Shown piece by piece: positions 22,570 through 35,879 of a stretch of 64,000 nucleotides of DNA. Origin of the DNA: Prostheceraeus crozeri. Its lineage: Eukaryota; Platyhelminthes; Polycladida; Euryleptidae. Position numbers and translations under genes: made by a program. Location of the stretch: NCBI GenBank assembly GCA_907163375.1, contig CAJQUW010002095.1, forward strand, positions 1,116,001-1,180,000. Reading direction: 5' to 3'. How positions within the stretch are numbered: the first letter of the stretch is position 1; each line of letters opens with the position of its first letter. Under the pieces are notes generated by a model. The model did not search any database. It was not told where the DNA came from and saw only the letters and a program-made list of their open reading frames with translations.

Positions 22570-24629
22570 GTAAGGAGTATGAAGAAGCATCCTACATATT
22601 TCAAAGTCAAATCATTCATGATTTATCAAGCTATATTTTCCTCATGCACATGCAGAAGCAAGTTATTAAAATCTATGGAAATTCAATTGAATGTCAAAAA
22701 GGTGTTGGTAAATATCACGTCCCTTTGTTAAGCTGAAGAGTGAACAGTTGACGAAAATTTGTTTAAAATCAACTTAATCAATGTTGAAGACCAGTTGGCG
22801 ATTCTGTGCTATATGGCAGTGTTCGCTAAGGTTCCCTACAGAGAACATTGCTTCAATCTTTAATATAAATCCTTTCACTGCGATTTTAGCCACCAAATTC
22901 AGTTATGATAAACCAAATGAATCATTATCTACATGTGTTCATGTGATTCATGCGAGTATATGCACATTTAAGAACTTTGAAAACTTTAATATTTTGCATT
23001 CCTTATTTCTTACTCATGTGAATGAAGGCTGTTCTTTTGCTCAGCTTTCAATTTTCCATTTAATGATTTTTTGTCCAGTTGTGCTTATATGAAGAGGTTC
23101 AGTAAGTCAAGTAGAGATTTTTGACTTCCAAATCGATTGATAGGACTTATTAATAATTATTCCGTCTCTAATCACACTGACTTTAACGATGTTTTCCCAA
23201 TGATTCATCATTAGATAACGCTGATCAGATGTAGACGAAAGTAGTACAGTAGACACACACTCTTACAGTTTTTTAATGCTTTATGGACTAACGAATTTGT
23301 ATGTCTCACTAATAATTCGTGGAAAAAGATGTCTTCAATTCATGTTTTATCCGCATTTGAAAATATTCATTTTCAAAACATTTCCAGTGAAGTAGTTCAG
23401 CATGGGTTAGATAAAATAGCGAAATTTCAGTAGAGAGCTTGAAACTCCATTATTTTATCTATTCGGTCCCAGAAAAAAATTATACAAAAATTGGTGTTGA
23501 CAGAAGGATTTTTTGGCCGACTGTCGAAGGGACTATGGTTATGGTATTTTGAAAATCGTCGGAAAATCATTGTTTTTAATGCTTTTTTTAGACAAAGACA
23601 ATTCTTAATATAAAATTATAAAAGTCATAAATATGATGAATTTTATAGCCTTCCTCAGTCTGATTGCAAAGGCTAGTCATTCTTGAAACGGCCACTTTTC
23701 AGACCACTTTTTGACGTAAATAGTCCTAATTAGTAACCATGCACATATCCTCAATCATGTGGATTATGTTTTATACCAGTAATCATGCCACAGTAAGACA
23801 TTCAGTGATAGGAATTATTCAAAACGCTGAATGTGACAGTCATGAAAGTTTTATGACATATTGAATGATTTTTTGCTGTAAGCCTGTTTCAGATAGATTA
23901 TCTCGCTAAATAGGGCTATCAAGATGAATCCATACGGCGGCGCATTAATTCGACAACTGCAAGATTGAATATAAATTAATGTGAACTAGGTGAACACCCG
24001 AACTAGGTGTATAAAAAATGCTAACTATCCCCTTTCATTTGGAAACCTTCTACGTTAATTTGAAAATCACATCAAATATAATAATATTGTTTTACTAATA
24101 CTGCAAAGCACTAAACACACAAGAAAAGTTGTTTGATGCATAAATTAATATTTTAATGTATGATGGCTAAAATTTTCTTACAACCCTGGAAGCTATGGTC
24201 CACTTGAAGGAGTTTACCTGGATTCTGCAGAAAATGCATAAGCAGTGACCTTTTAGCAGTGTCCGTGAGTATGAGAGACCTAAAATTGGGTATACTTTGT
24301 ATTCTCGCTCAGCACTCAGCGCAAAAATTGAAAGTGGTTTATGTGACTGGTCTACATGGGAGAAAGGCGCTTCGCCTAATGTGCCTCCGAATATAAACAA
24401 AAGCTAACTTTATCATTTTCAATCGCATCGAAATTCCCATGTTCATTTTAAGGCTGTTTTCTTAAATTCAACAGAATTGCGTAGATGGATGTAGTTGTTC
24501 AACAACAACGTCGATGTGATATTATAACGTGTAACTATCATTCATGGTATTTAGAAGAGTGGTCACGTCATAGATGAATATGCATAGTATTGAGCACCCC
24601 AATAAATATATATTTGTTGTATGTTACAG
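22570..24629. other. Caskin intron, no gene seen
   Basis: A 2-kb AT-rich intron. A 103-codon + frame at 22781-23092 has no recognised motif and no splice support, and is treated as chance. Confidence 0.5.
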
Positions 24630-24696
24630 ATTCCCCACGAAAGTGTCCTCCTCCAGTTCCCAGACGAAGAGACAGTATGGGAGGGGAAGAAGAAAG
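24630..24696 (+). CDS. CASKIN: Caskin microexon, basic proline motif
   Basis: The 67-bp exon lies between ATGTTACAG and GTGAGT. It enters in phase 1 and leaves in phase 2, so both junctions keep the frame with 22569 and 29692. It encodes DSPRKCPPPVPRRRDSMGGE followed by EER. CPPPVPRRR is a PxxPxR-type SH3 ligand motif. Because of its size it could be alternatively used, but skipping it alone would shift the frame. Confidence rests on the two perfect phase matches. Confidence 0.85.
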
Positions 24697-27600
24697 GTGA
24701 GTCATCTTATTACATTTTGATATATATCGACGAACTTGAAAAATTTCAAAATCCTTTGAGATGAAGAGAATTCGTAAGCTCCAGTTCACCAGTTCACCAG
24801 TTCAGGACATGGAAATAAAGACGAAAACACTTAATGAAAATCGATTGGATCTTATCATAGAAGTTGAATTAATTGTTGACCTTTTCATAGCTATCCTTGT
24901 CCAGGTGATCTGATGATGACTGTCCCAATAATGTCTGTTAATAATAAATGTCCCAATAACAAGTGTCTGTTGCATTCCATAACGATTTAAGCATTATTTC
25001 AGTACGCTAATGATTCATGCTCAATGAAATCAAGCTTAAGCAAGTTTCTTAAAAGCAAACTTTCTTATAGCATATTATCTTTTTAAGCTTATTATAGCCT
25101 ATCTTTTTTAAACAAGCTTGTTAAAAGAAATTTTGATGTCTAAAGTACATGCTCTGCATTCTGAAATGCATGTTTGGAATGTAAAATGCTCGGAGTGTGT
25201 AGATCCGTTGACAGAGAACAGAATTGCAACATCATAAGTCCTCTCAGGTCTTAGACAACATAGTTATCTGACCATTATGGTTGCGTCACTATTTCCAAAT
25301 TTATGTTGGCGATTTATTTGCATTAATCATAAATGAGACAGAATTCTTCGAAGACTGCTTTGTTGAAAATAATTATGCAACTGTATATTTTGAAACTCAA
25401 TTGATAAAAAAATATTTAAGCAATATTTTTTTGCCATGTGTCCTGAAATGGTTAGGTCTCACTCTGACGTTAACCTTTCGATTGAATTATTCAAAAATTT
25501 AAGATTTCTCTTAATCTCAAACATTTTATACCATAACATTTTGTACTGTGCAGCACATGTTGCAGACTATTTGTTTGATATTTTCTAGTAACTTCTATAT
25601 TAGAACACTGACTTGCACGCATTATCGGACTGGATAAATGCTGGTTCTCTATGCTTGCTATTTTACTCATCTGTCTACTACTGACTGATTAATTCTGTAC
25701 ACTTCACATTCAGCTGTGCATGACGGAAACTGACCTAGGTATTGCCCAGTTGGTACGTCATATTTCCTCCTTATATCGATGTGCTATCGTTGTTTTTCAT
25801 TCCTGACTCCCTTAATGTTGCATGCACAACGTTTATTTTCTCGAATTCTACTGTGTCTCGTTTTAGTTCACTTCGTGTTATTTCATGAATATAGGCTTCA
25901 TTTTGATTGTCGTGAGTTTGAACGAATTAATGTCATTAAATTATAACTTGATTCCTGTTATCAAGCGTCTGAGAGACTTGTCGTCATCATTTTCCCATTT
26001 GAAAATTTGTTCATTCAATTCTACAACGCACACACAGAATTGATGTCCATCAAAAGCTAGCCGTTCATGAGCGATGAAAGATTGTTGATTTCGAACCTTG
26101 AAATGAACGCTTTAGATACGTTTCACTTCTCCTTTGCGCGTTCAATTTCCACCCTAGTTAATAGCGAACGATTGCTAACATCGAAGATCAGAGAGGCCCG
26201 CACTATGCGATCAGTGGTTTTCACGCCAACTTATCACTAAGATAACAAACGTTGTCAAGCAGTACATTGGCACCGCTCCAACTCCGTTTATTTTCCAAGT
26301 AATTATTAATGCTTATTTCTCGTGCATATGTCTCTCTGATTCGATTTTAGAGGATGTGGGCTTGTGGCTGATATCAAGTTCGAGTATAATAAGTTCGATA
26401 AATTATAACGTATGATACCGTGCACAAAGTGCTTGAATATAATTATTGTTAAAGAGCGGAAAACATGAGACTCTATTGTTGTGCGGAGTGTACGTGGGTA
26501 GATTTATTCTCTTATACACTAGATTAGCAGACTTGCTTTAAAAAAGGTCTATTATACCCAGTGTCTTAAAACAGGCACATCTCTATACTGTTCTTTATTG
26601 ATTGATTTTAACAAACTCAGCAGTTCATTACTGAACGGAGACTGCTTAAGAGATGCATGTACATAGTTTGAACATGTTTTAATTACAATAAATCACGAAA
26701 AATTGCACATGAGAATATTGCTTTATTGAATATCTTATTGGTAAGAGACATTAAGGCCGAGGACAAGTAAAAGTTTGTGTGGCAGTTTAATTTTAGTTGC
26801 TAAAGATGAAATAATGAAGTGAGAAAAATTCATCTCTAAAATATTCTCAATTCATAAACTAATGATATAAACAATGTTCAAAATTTTATTTAGTTAGTAA
26901 TGAAATAATTTGTTTTGAAATTGGTTGATAAAGAATTCAAACTGCTGCTAGAACATAAAAATTCATATTTCCTTCAATCAAATTGCCTGTTGTAATTCAA
27001 TTATTATTATTTTTAATTGTAAATGGTTGAACAGCCTCTGATTAAAGGCTGAGAATTTGCCTTTCAAAATGATTGATTATTTCCTGGATACTCGCTCTTT
27101 AATTGTTAGAAATTATTTATCGTTGCTTTACTCAATTTTAGTATCAATCAATATCTGTGATCTTTGCGCAAATATTCAATTCACAGTCCTTTAAAATTAT
27201 TCAATTACGCGGTATTTTCTTCAACCTGATTACTTGTCCAATCCAATGCATTTCCGGTGTTATTATACAATCATTTGATAGATACATTTTTTTTCTAAAT
27301 TTTCCATTCATCATGACTGCGCTGCTCTTTAACAGGCAAATTACACTTGCAGGCTTACCTATCTTTGAAGTGACAATCAAGGTGACCGCAGCGATTTTTT
27401 AACTGTTCACTACAGCAGTGATTAACTATTCGCCTGCTCAAGTCATCGCAGCGTTGAGTCAGGGTAACTGGTTCTCGTTTGTAGTTCCAGAACTCTTTCT
27501 GTCAATCTAATTGCTTACTGTGTTGGATGCAGCTAGTAATGACACGTATGCTCACAGCTGCCGAAAATTCCATTTCGTGTTTGTAGAAACGGCTTCTGGT

Positions 27601-27925
27601 CATCGTGCTTCAGCTTCCCATCACTGAGTCAGAATTTGATTTGATTTATTTTATGTCCTCTATCCCCTTCAGTGTTGTTTGGCTTTACATGTTGAATTAT
27701 CGATGTTTGCATGCACGTTTTGGTACTATGTTTTATGATTTTCGATGTTCTTTGTTCATTTTTGATGTGTCAGATGTTTTTTAAATTTTGCTTTCAGTGT
27801 AATTTCGATAGCAGAATAATCATGTAGGATAACAGTGGCATTATCTTCTCTTTCGTCTTGAAGCAGAAGACATGTAAATGTATGATAATTTCAGAGTTTC
27901 ATTCAACATTAATCTGACCGTGGTA
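24697..27925. other. Caskin last intron, first part
   Basis: AT-rich with no gene or element recognised. The 73- and 81-codon frames here lack motifs. Confidence 0.5.
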
Positions 27926-28140
27926 GTCTCCGTGGCACAGTGGTTAAGTGCTTGGCCTAGCGATCTTTCGATCCTGTGGTCGAGCTCCGAAAATGTCACT
28001 GGAAGTCGTCAAGAAGGGCATCCGGACTAAAGGATCACAACTCTCCAGATTAAAGTCTGACTGTTTCAGCATCGTCCAAACCCCCAGCATGGGGGAGTAG
28101 TTAAACCATCATTTCTTCAATCTGAGCATATACTGTATAT
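27926..28140 (+). repeat. tRNA-derived SINE
   Basis: The head CCGTGGCACAGTGGTTAAGT contains a clear A box. ATCCTGTGGTCGAGCTCC supplies a B-box-like segment about 40 bases later. The body TGGAAGTCGTCAAGAAGGGC and TCCGGACTAAAGG is shared with the fragment at 13108-13265. The sequence cannot fold as a normal tRNA past the B box, so it is not a working tRNA gene. Confidence 0.75.
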
Positions 28141-29691
28141 TCTTCTTCTTGTATCACAGTTGTCGGCTGCGTAATTTTGCACATGACTTTTTTAATTTGA
28201 CGCTGTATGCGACTTCATTACTATGTGGACATATCCATTTGCGAGGTAATAAATGATAAAAAAATTTTGATAGGTCGAAAGGTCGTAATTTCAGCAATTT
28301 TTGGTAGCGTAGAAATATTTTTCCTGTAAATAGTGACCATCAAAAATTAAAATAGTAACAGCATGTAATTTTCGTAATTATTGATTGATTATATTGATAA
28401 TTTCTTATCATAGGAACACTGACAATTGCTTCTAACCTAAAGTTCAAATTTTCAAAGTTTTCATGCGCTCTTTTGACATGTTTATTTCATTCAACTCGTC
28501 ATCAAAGCATTATTACTTAACAAGTTGCAATAATAAATGAAATTTCAATGTAATTCCTAGTTATGCTACTTCATTGGATGAAAAATAGTTATGCATTTGC
28601 TCTGCATTAATTCTAAATAGCTAAATATACACTTACACCCTTTCGATTTATCATCATCGATACGTATGGATGTAGAAACTACACACTGTTGTGTCCAATT
28701 TAAACTCGCTATTTGGAATCCCGCTTATCAGGAATCCTCTTGATTTCATGATGAGAAAACTGCTCACCGCCGTTTCTACATCATCAATTGTCAGTTTCTG
28801 AAGGTTATTAAATTGTTTAACCCCTCCCGTTTTGTCTAAAATATGAGAAATGCGCTTGACAAGTCGACACAATCTAAACATGTCAATGTTATGAAAGGCA
28901 TTGATTTTTCTTTTAGTTAATTATCTAATGAATAAGGACAACCACGCATTCCAACCAAGTATACTAATCTACGTGGCGATGTTTCACAATTACAAGGTGC
29001 ATTCAAGTGAGACTAGTGACACATTAGTTTCAGCAACAGTTGCTTTTGTGGTTTTTGTACTCTGAATGCTTGCTTGAACTGATTCTGTTTTTCTTTTCTA
29101 CACTTGGACCAGTTGCCATATCCATATATGGTTGTCATGACACCATAATTTATTTACTTTTAACAGAATGCGTTCTTTTATGTACTGTCTGTTAGACGTT
29201 TGAAACTACAACTTAACGAAAATGAATAAAAATCTTGATCTATTTCAAATCAATGCATTTGAATCTTCGTTTCAATGTATGCATTGTGTTAAGTAAATTA
29301 TTTTTCGTTAAAACACGATGCAAATTTATGCACGTGACGTATTTTTTGGTTTAAATGCTGATCTGATGGAATTTATCTATTCAGTGACTTACCTGATAAT
29401 TCTGCTATCGTTCGGTTAGATTTCTTTTTATCTGATAATTCGCATGCATCCTTATGTATGTTATTTATGAGATATTGATTTCGCCTGAAATGCCTCAATC
29501 TCCAGTTCCCACACATGAATAAAAATCAGAAATTGAGGTGTAATGTACAGCGAAGACAAAAATGCTATGCTTGAACTATTTAATAGATCCACTTGTCCTA
29601 CTAGCAAATATTGCGATCAGTAGCTAAGTTGAATGCTAATGTTATTATAAAGTGAAGAAAAGTATTTAAAAATTTTATTTTATTCTTGCAG
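28141..29691. other. Caskin last intron, second part
   Basis: No element was recognised. A pyrimidine-rich tract and TTCTTGCAG lead into the terminal exon at 29692. Confidence 0.5.
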
Positions 29692-29815
29692 TGACTTTCG
29701 CCCCACTCAACCAAATGATCAGGAACAGTTGGACGATATCTGCGATATGCTGGAGGATCTCAGCGACATGCTGGAGCGTGAGATTGCTGAAGACGAGCAA
29801 TTACGACTCGCCTGA
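29692..29815 (+). CDS. CASKIN: Caskin terminal exon: C-terminal tail and stop
   Basis: Together with the last two bases of the previous exon this 124-bp exon gives SDFRPTQPNDQEQLDDICDM, then LEDLSDMLE and an acidic end EIAEDEQLRLA with a TGA stop at 29813-29815. The amphipathic acidic helix D(I/M)..M..DL.D.L matches the Caskin C-terminal domain, which closes Caskin1 and Caskin2 in vertebrates. It fixes the gene end and confirms that the whole chain of exons belongs to one gene. Confidence 0.93.
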
Positions 29816-30490
29816 CACTACGACTTCCGATTCTTAATTCTCAGCTAATACGAGTCGCACATGACATGAATCTACACGACCTCGTTCTTCTTGCCATTTT
29901 CTCAGCCTTCCAGCCATCAGTTGAGGCCCTCAACCGATGTACGGGCGGCAATTTCATGTTTTTTGACAAGATGCAATTGGGTTGTGTGTGAGACAAATTG
30001 CGTCTCATCATCTTTGTTATTCCCTGAGTCTAAATGAAGTGACCGCTGGCGCGAGCACTTTTGTGTTTCCATCCGATAACGACGTAAATGGTCGTCTATT
30101 TTGATAGATAATGGATTAGCGTCAATCTAACTGTTGTACAGATGTGATAATTAGAGGTGAGGTGGTCATTCGCTGTTGTCTGTCTCATCTCTTGTATTTA
30201 TTTATTGATTAATGATTCGAGTTATCAAATGCCCACCGAGAGATGTGTAGTCGACTCCCTGTTGTTAAACCTCCAAAGTAAATAATCCTAGCCCGTCTTT
30301 GCATTTCTGTTCTCATCCCACGATTATCTGCAGATTTGTTTGTTTATCTCATTTTCAAATGTTCATTTCAATTTTGAGTTTGATAGCGTTTTTGTTCATC
30401 CGTGCCTTAAATGTCATCATCTTCAGCAAATCATTTATTTGTCAATTCCGTTTTCTAACCCGAAATAAACAAGGCAGGATGTAAAGTTTG
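29816..30490 (+). other. Caskin 3' untranslated region
   Basis: The sequence after the stop has no splice acceptor or coding potential. It keeps a more balanced base composition for about 250 bases and then becomes AT-rich. The end is set by the AATAAA at 30464-30469; the true cleavage site is not known. Confidence 0.55.
30464..30469 (+). promoter_or_regulatory. Candidate polyadenylation signal of Caskin
   Basis: A canonical AATAAA about 650 bases after the stop codon, followed by a G/T-containing stretch. It is the first perfect hexamer noticed on this strand after the stop. Confidence 0.5.
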
Positions 30491-32442
30491 ACTTTGGAAA
30501 CTTCCTCACTACGCTTTCAGTTAATCATTTATAACTCTGATATGATTGATGTTCATTCAAATGCGCAAATGAATAATGAATGATCTTCGATGCAAACACT
30601 TACTTAATCCATGTAAGAAATTAATGTATACAATTTAGGTTGTACATAACCAATACATATTCTCTTGATAATTTTTGACTTTTGAGACAACACAGGAATA
30701 TTATTCCTGTTCAGTGATCAGAGACGATCAATTGGCATCAATAGTCAGCATATAAAAATTATAAATGGGGTGCCAGGGGTATTACGAGATCCCGAATACT
30801 TATATACATGTAGCCCTACGACGTAGGCTTAAAGTATGTTGTATGAGTGTAACAATGAACTTTCCAAAGTGCGTTCCCTACTGGGCCATAAAATATTTAT
30901 TACCCGCACAGTCGGTTAGAAGCAATATTAAAAAATATTGCATCTTTCCAAACGTGAATTACACAAGCTTCATGTATGGATGTGAGAGTAGCTTTCATGT
31001 TTTCTCTGCGCCAATTCCCACAAGTTAGCGGTAGTTCAAAAGAGAAATTTAATTAGAATAACTACGAGAAGTATTCATTGAAACTTCTGAATTAATCAAC
31101 CTAAATATGAAGTGACGTGTATCTAACAAAGTTCACGATCAGGACTCACACTGTTAGGACAGGCCCACATTACTGAATTACTTGATTCGACATCATTTCA
31201 AAAGAGAGCGACAGGATTTACTAAGCTGTTGGCAGTAGCTTAATTTATACTATATTCAGCAGAAGTGGCACGGATCTCCCCGACAGTTGTCGAAGCACAC
31301 CGGTGATGTCTGATCGGCTCCCGCGACGCGCCCATGCTGTGGGCTCGCTACTGTAAAGTCGCTATGAAACTTGACTTGTGTGTTCTCGCATTAAGTAGAC
31401 CTATTTAAGTTTTCTAAGTCGATTCGCGAATCACGACCCGTCGATGTTCAAAATTATCGATTGGCAGGTCCCTATTGAAGAATATTTGCTGAATAGTTTG
31501 ATTACGACTGCGTCCAATAGAATACGCATGCTCTATCCATAATATCTTCTCTGTGTAGAACTATATCAGTATCTCATATGTGCCTCAACTGACTGCTGGC
31601 AAATGCATCAAGAAACAAGAATTTCTAGCTACAGAAAAAGGTTACAACGAGAGAAAGTACGTGCATTCAGGGACGCCGGCGCGACTTTAGAGCAGATTTT
31701 GCAACGGTCTAGGAATCCCATCCTTCCCCATACCCAATTTCATGTTTCAACCATTAGGCTTTCAAGCTTACCCAAAGACCTGTTAACTTTATAGATTGAT
31801 TCCATGCTCATCGGACAACAACTAGCTGTTACTGGTAGTACGTTAATCGAATGAGTAAAAATCAGCTTGTTGCCAATTTTATCCAAAACTAGTCTTGCAT
31901 AAATAACAAGTTAAGTTCTATAAATTTGCTCTACGACATAAAATGTAAGGCATATGCATGACACCCTTTTACTGCAATATAAACAAAAATTCAGATCTAA
32001 GCAACTCCTTCTGCTTGGAAATGACTTGCAATTAGAGCTTCTATACATGCTTTTCCAGTATGAAATAATCGATCACCGGCCACCAAGCGTCTTTACAATT
32101 TCAATTAAACTTGTTCTAAAGCAATTGTAACCCTTAAGCAACTACAGGTCTTGAATGAATTGTAGTGCATCAGGGAAAACAAAATGAAATTATATACTTG
32201 CAACTCTTAGATATTGCATATATTGTATGTGCAGAAAATCTTAGCACATCATGATATGAGACGGCCCCATAGAACACATGCCTAGGCATTTCTAATTATC
32301 AGTGCAGGAGTATAGCCTAGATGCAATTTGGCTAAAAGATAATCAGTAACCCACACTAGATTACTCCATGACAAAAAAATTTCCTCTTCTGTCAATTAAC
32401 GGTGTTGTGCTGTCATTAACTTCATTTTCCAATGAGCAGCGA
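30491..32442. other. Intergenic, no gene seen
   Basis: No recognisable coding sequence. Short frames at 30765-31028 and 31603-31794 have no family features. A small CpG-richer patch lies at 31265-31350. Confidence 0.45.
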
Positions 32443-33190
32443 TAGTCCGGGAGCCAGCGTGAAATTGTGCAGGGAACGAGGTAGTACATAAAACTTTCAC
32501 ATAGTATAGTACACCTCTAACCTACTGCAAAACTTCGCGTCTGCCGGATCAGATCATTTGTTTTTCAGAAATAGATAGGATAACACAATCCTATGTATTT
32601 CCAGTGGTAAAATTGTGACATTTAAGGTGTTGACTCCATTTTTTCGAATTTTTGCTCATAAAAGTTACACAAATTGGTATTTTGTTGAACTGGTTATTAT
32701 AGAAATCATCTACAGATCATGATCTTTCAAATGAGTTATCATTCAGTGACAGAGGATGAAGTAAAGTGTACAAACAGACACTTTTCGTTAAAGTATATCA
32801 ACAATTTTCCTGAAATTTCTATGTTAAAATTTGCAGTTACACCAACGAAAAGTGTCTGTTTGTACACTTTACTTCATCCTCTGTCACTGAATGATAACTC
32901 ATTTGAAAGATCATGATCTGTAGATGATTTCTATAATAACCAGTTCAACAAAATACCAATTTGTGTAACTTTTATGAGCAAAAATTCGAAAAAATGGAGT
33001 CAACACCTTAAATGTCACAATTTTACCACTGGAAATACATAGGATTGTGTTATCCTATCTATTTCTGAAAAACAAATGATCTGATCCGGCAGACGCGAAG
33101 TTTTGCAGTAGGTTAGAGGTGTACTATACTATGTGAAAGTTTTATGTACTACCTCGTTCCCTGCACAATTTCACGCTGGCTGCCGGACTA
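32443..33190. repeat. Near-perfect 748-bp palindrome
   Basis: The left arm 32443-32789 and right arm 32844-33190 (347 bp each) are reverse complements around a 54-base loop. Reading both arms through I found essentially one difference, near the outer end (TAGTCCGGG against TAGTCCGGC). The outer ends are TAGTCCGG/CCGGACTA, so a TA target site would be hidden in the palindrome. The arms contain no known protein. Options are a foldback element, a recent inverted duplication, a long hairpin-RNA locus, or an assembly fold-back. Confidence 0.93.
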
Positions 33191-33445
33191 GACATTTCGC
33201 AAACTGCAAGTGTACGGTCTCGTCATCATCAGCAATATCGCCCTTGGAGAAGAAATCTGTCAAATGAACATCGAAATTTGTAAATAATTAAATATCGACA
33301 TTTTGCACTCGATAACTGAGCCATCAATATCAATGTCTCGCGACATAGACGTGTAATTTCTGAGATTGATGGACAACGATCGTTGATGCGTATATCTTGA
33401 TAAAAATCGAGATTATGTTGAAGTTGATGGAATCGCCCGTGGGGT
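33191..33445. other. Spacer between palindrome and hAT element
   Basis: Short AT-rich stretch without recognised features. Confidence 0.5.
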
Positions 33446-33453
33446 CATTTGAC

Positions 33454-34142
33454 CAGTGGTTCTCAACCTTGCATGGTCTGTGGCCCCATTCGACTTTCCG
33501 TGGCCCCCTGTTTAATATCCGATAGCATTCAATTTCTTTGTTGCTACTTTCTCCAAGTTTCTTCAACCCCTACGATTACATAAATTTATTTAAATTGTGT
33601 CGCTATAAATTAAGCACAGAGTACCGATATTCTGAACAAACTGGAGTGGAAGCAATTAAATCATGCGAGTTTGATTTGTTTCTGGCTTTATTGATTTCAG
33701 CTATAGCAGATAAGTAGTAAAATGAATAAAAATAACCAATAAGATGGTAAATATAACAAAATGGCAAAAATAACCAACAATATGGTGAATCAAACATAAT
33801 AAATCAAATACACGGTAAAAAACATCGACCGGAGAGATTCAGTGCGACATCTGTTCTTGCTTTAAGTACGAATTTTTCGAAGTTCGGTCATGTACCCCCA
33901 CCAGATAAATGCGTTGCAGAGCAAAACGTCTCTAATTGCTTCTTTTTCCCAATGATGTTCAAGCAACATCCTTATTTTATTCATATTAGTGTCCCATCCT
34001 TTTCTCTGACGAGGAGTGGCCTAATCTGACAGTTATCCATGGATTTCGATGCACACAACAACTTCAGCGCACTATCTGTGCTCTTCTTTTGGCCCCCAGC
34101 CAATGGTCTCGTGGCTCCTGAAGGGGGTCACGGGCCCCACTG
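33454..34142. mobile_element. Non-autonomous hAT element
   Basis: The left end is CAGTGGTTCTCAACCTTGCA followed by GTGGCCCC blocks; the right end is GGGGGTCACGGGCCCCACTG. The terminal CAGTG is inverted and flanked by an 8-bp direct repeat, CATTTGAC (33446-33453) and CATTAGAC (34143-34150), one mismatch. The 8-bp duplication and CAGTGGTTCTCAACC end are typical of hAT elements. No transposase is encoded. Confidence 0.85.
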
Positions 34143-34150
34143 CATTAGAC

Positions 34151-34760
34151 GATGCTAATTGACGGGAAACTTTATAACGTGAATACCATTAAGACCTCGA
34201 CTTATGGATCACGAAATGAAGGAATGTATTGTGGCATTGTTGAGGATAATCCGGCTTTCACGCTTGAGCAAATCAATGCTGAGCTGCGTCGGAGTCTCCC
34301 GCTCAAGCCAAATGTTCCATCAACACACTACACCGAGCATAGGATGCGCAGCTGATAGCGATGGAGAAGATGTAGAATGTCGTAATGCGCAATCGGTCCG
34401 ACGTAAAAGATTCGCGAAGGGAACATGCGGAATGGTTACTTGCTGAAGGAGATGCATAGGAGCTTATCTACATGGATGAAACTGCAGTTTGTAGATCTCT
34501 CGAACAAGGGGTCGTGCAGACGTGCCCAAGAAGGCATCGATGCGTTCAAGTAGTTGGTGGAAGGACAGGTCCTAACTTCACGCTAATCATTGCTCTATCG
34601 AACCCACGCGGCTTGTTGTTTCCATCAACAAACCACCTTCTTGTACGAGACTCTGATGTTTTGACTCCAGACAGTCAGATTTTAAAGTCACTGTTTCTTC
34701 GGCCAATAGATATTTATCGGGGGAACTCAACTATTGTTATCATTTCGGACAAATTTTAAG
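34151..34760 (+). pseudogene. Tc1/mariner-type (IS630-like) transposase relic
   Basis: Three frame segments follow the order of an IS630/Tc1-like transposase. First comes a helix-turn-helix part (VEDNPAFTLEQINAELRRSL, about 34240-34300). Then a SRREHAEWLLAEGDA-like linker follows (about 34405-34455). Last is the catalytic start (YMDETAVCRSLEQGVV, from 34470) with GGRTGPNFTLIIALSNPRG. The D of MDET is the first acidic residue of the triad. Stops and frameshifts break it, and the third catalytic residue was not located. The hAT element lies directly upstream, so it may have inserted at the 5' side of this relic. Confidence 0.72.
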
Positions 34761-35670
34761 CATGGCAACCTTTGCCCGCTTGGCAAGCTCACGTTAGTTT
34801 ACGTAAAACATATGTTACGATAAGTTACACTTCTCACGCAATTTTTGTGTAAAAATTGGCACAAAAATTTGCGTAGTTCTCACGTAAAATCTGACGCGAT
34901 CCTTACGTAAGTCTCACCTGTGTCATTTTACGTTAATATAAGTTACGAAATTTACGCACATAAACGTTTTTTTCTTTAATTCCTAATTACTTTCATAATA
35001 ATTTTCAATGATCCATTAAACACGACAACTGTCATGCAACCCCATTCATTAAATCCACAAGAAGATCAAATATGGTAAAATGTTGATTTATTCACTCAAT
35101 AATTGAAAAACAATTAAATTAGTTCATAAACTGACTCAAATAAGTTTGCGTTGGGAGTTTATTGTACACCGTTGTCAGAGGTTTCCCGACCGAATAGTTC
35201 CAAGAAGAAGGTTGATTTGTAATTCCCGTATGAGCTACAGCTGATGATAGCGACCTGAAAACGACAAGTTACGGGAGTTAGGGCGATTACGGGGGGAGGA
35301 TTTAAAGAAACGAGTACGTAATCGCAAAATATGTGATTACTATACATGTATGAAAACAACCTAATCCATTTAGTTCGTTTCAAACAATATCTTTAGATCT
35401 ATCACTAACATAATAAATACTACGTTAGATAGCAATACTTGATATTATGATTTCCAGTTCTATTTTTACTTTCGCATAAGAATATTATCCATGTGAAGAG
35501 AACTATCAAATTCGTAAATAAGTTAAGAATAAATCTGTTTTGCGCAGCATCATTTCACGAAAGAACTGAACATATCATTATTGTTCTACCATTCTTCAAA
35601 AAGCCGTTCTCGGGAACATTGTGAAAGTCAAGCGACCAATAGTCATATTCATAATATACTGGTTCCAGAA
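34761..35670. other. Region with TTACGT-rich repeat, no gene
   Basis: The segment 34790-34970 is dense in TTACGTAA and ACGTTA words and has a small inverted pair (GCAATTTTTGTG with CACAAAAATTTGC). It looks like a worn transposon end, with similar wording near 63610-63860. The rest is plain AT-rich sequence. Confidence 0.35.
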
Positions 35671-35879
35671 ATTAAAGCACGATTCGATAGCTGTATAGTG
35701 CTATATTTTTCATCCAATGCTTTATCTAAAATCCTTTTTTAACATAATACATGTATGATGGCAAATAAATGAATTCTAATAAAGCATAGCATAACCGCAT
35801 TGTTATATTTCATGGTTGCCAGATGATTTGATTTGAAGAGAAAATACCATATGAATCACATTTTCAAAGTTGTCTATGA

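Noticed and set aside
27926-28000. tRNA gene
   Set aside because: A and B box words are present but the sequence does not continue as a cloverleaf and the body is shared with another copy, so it is a SINE.
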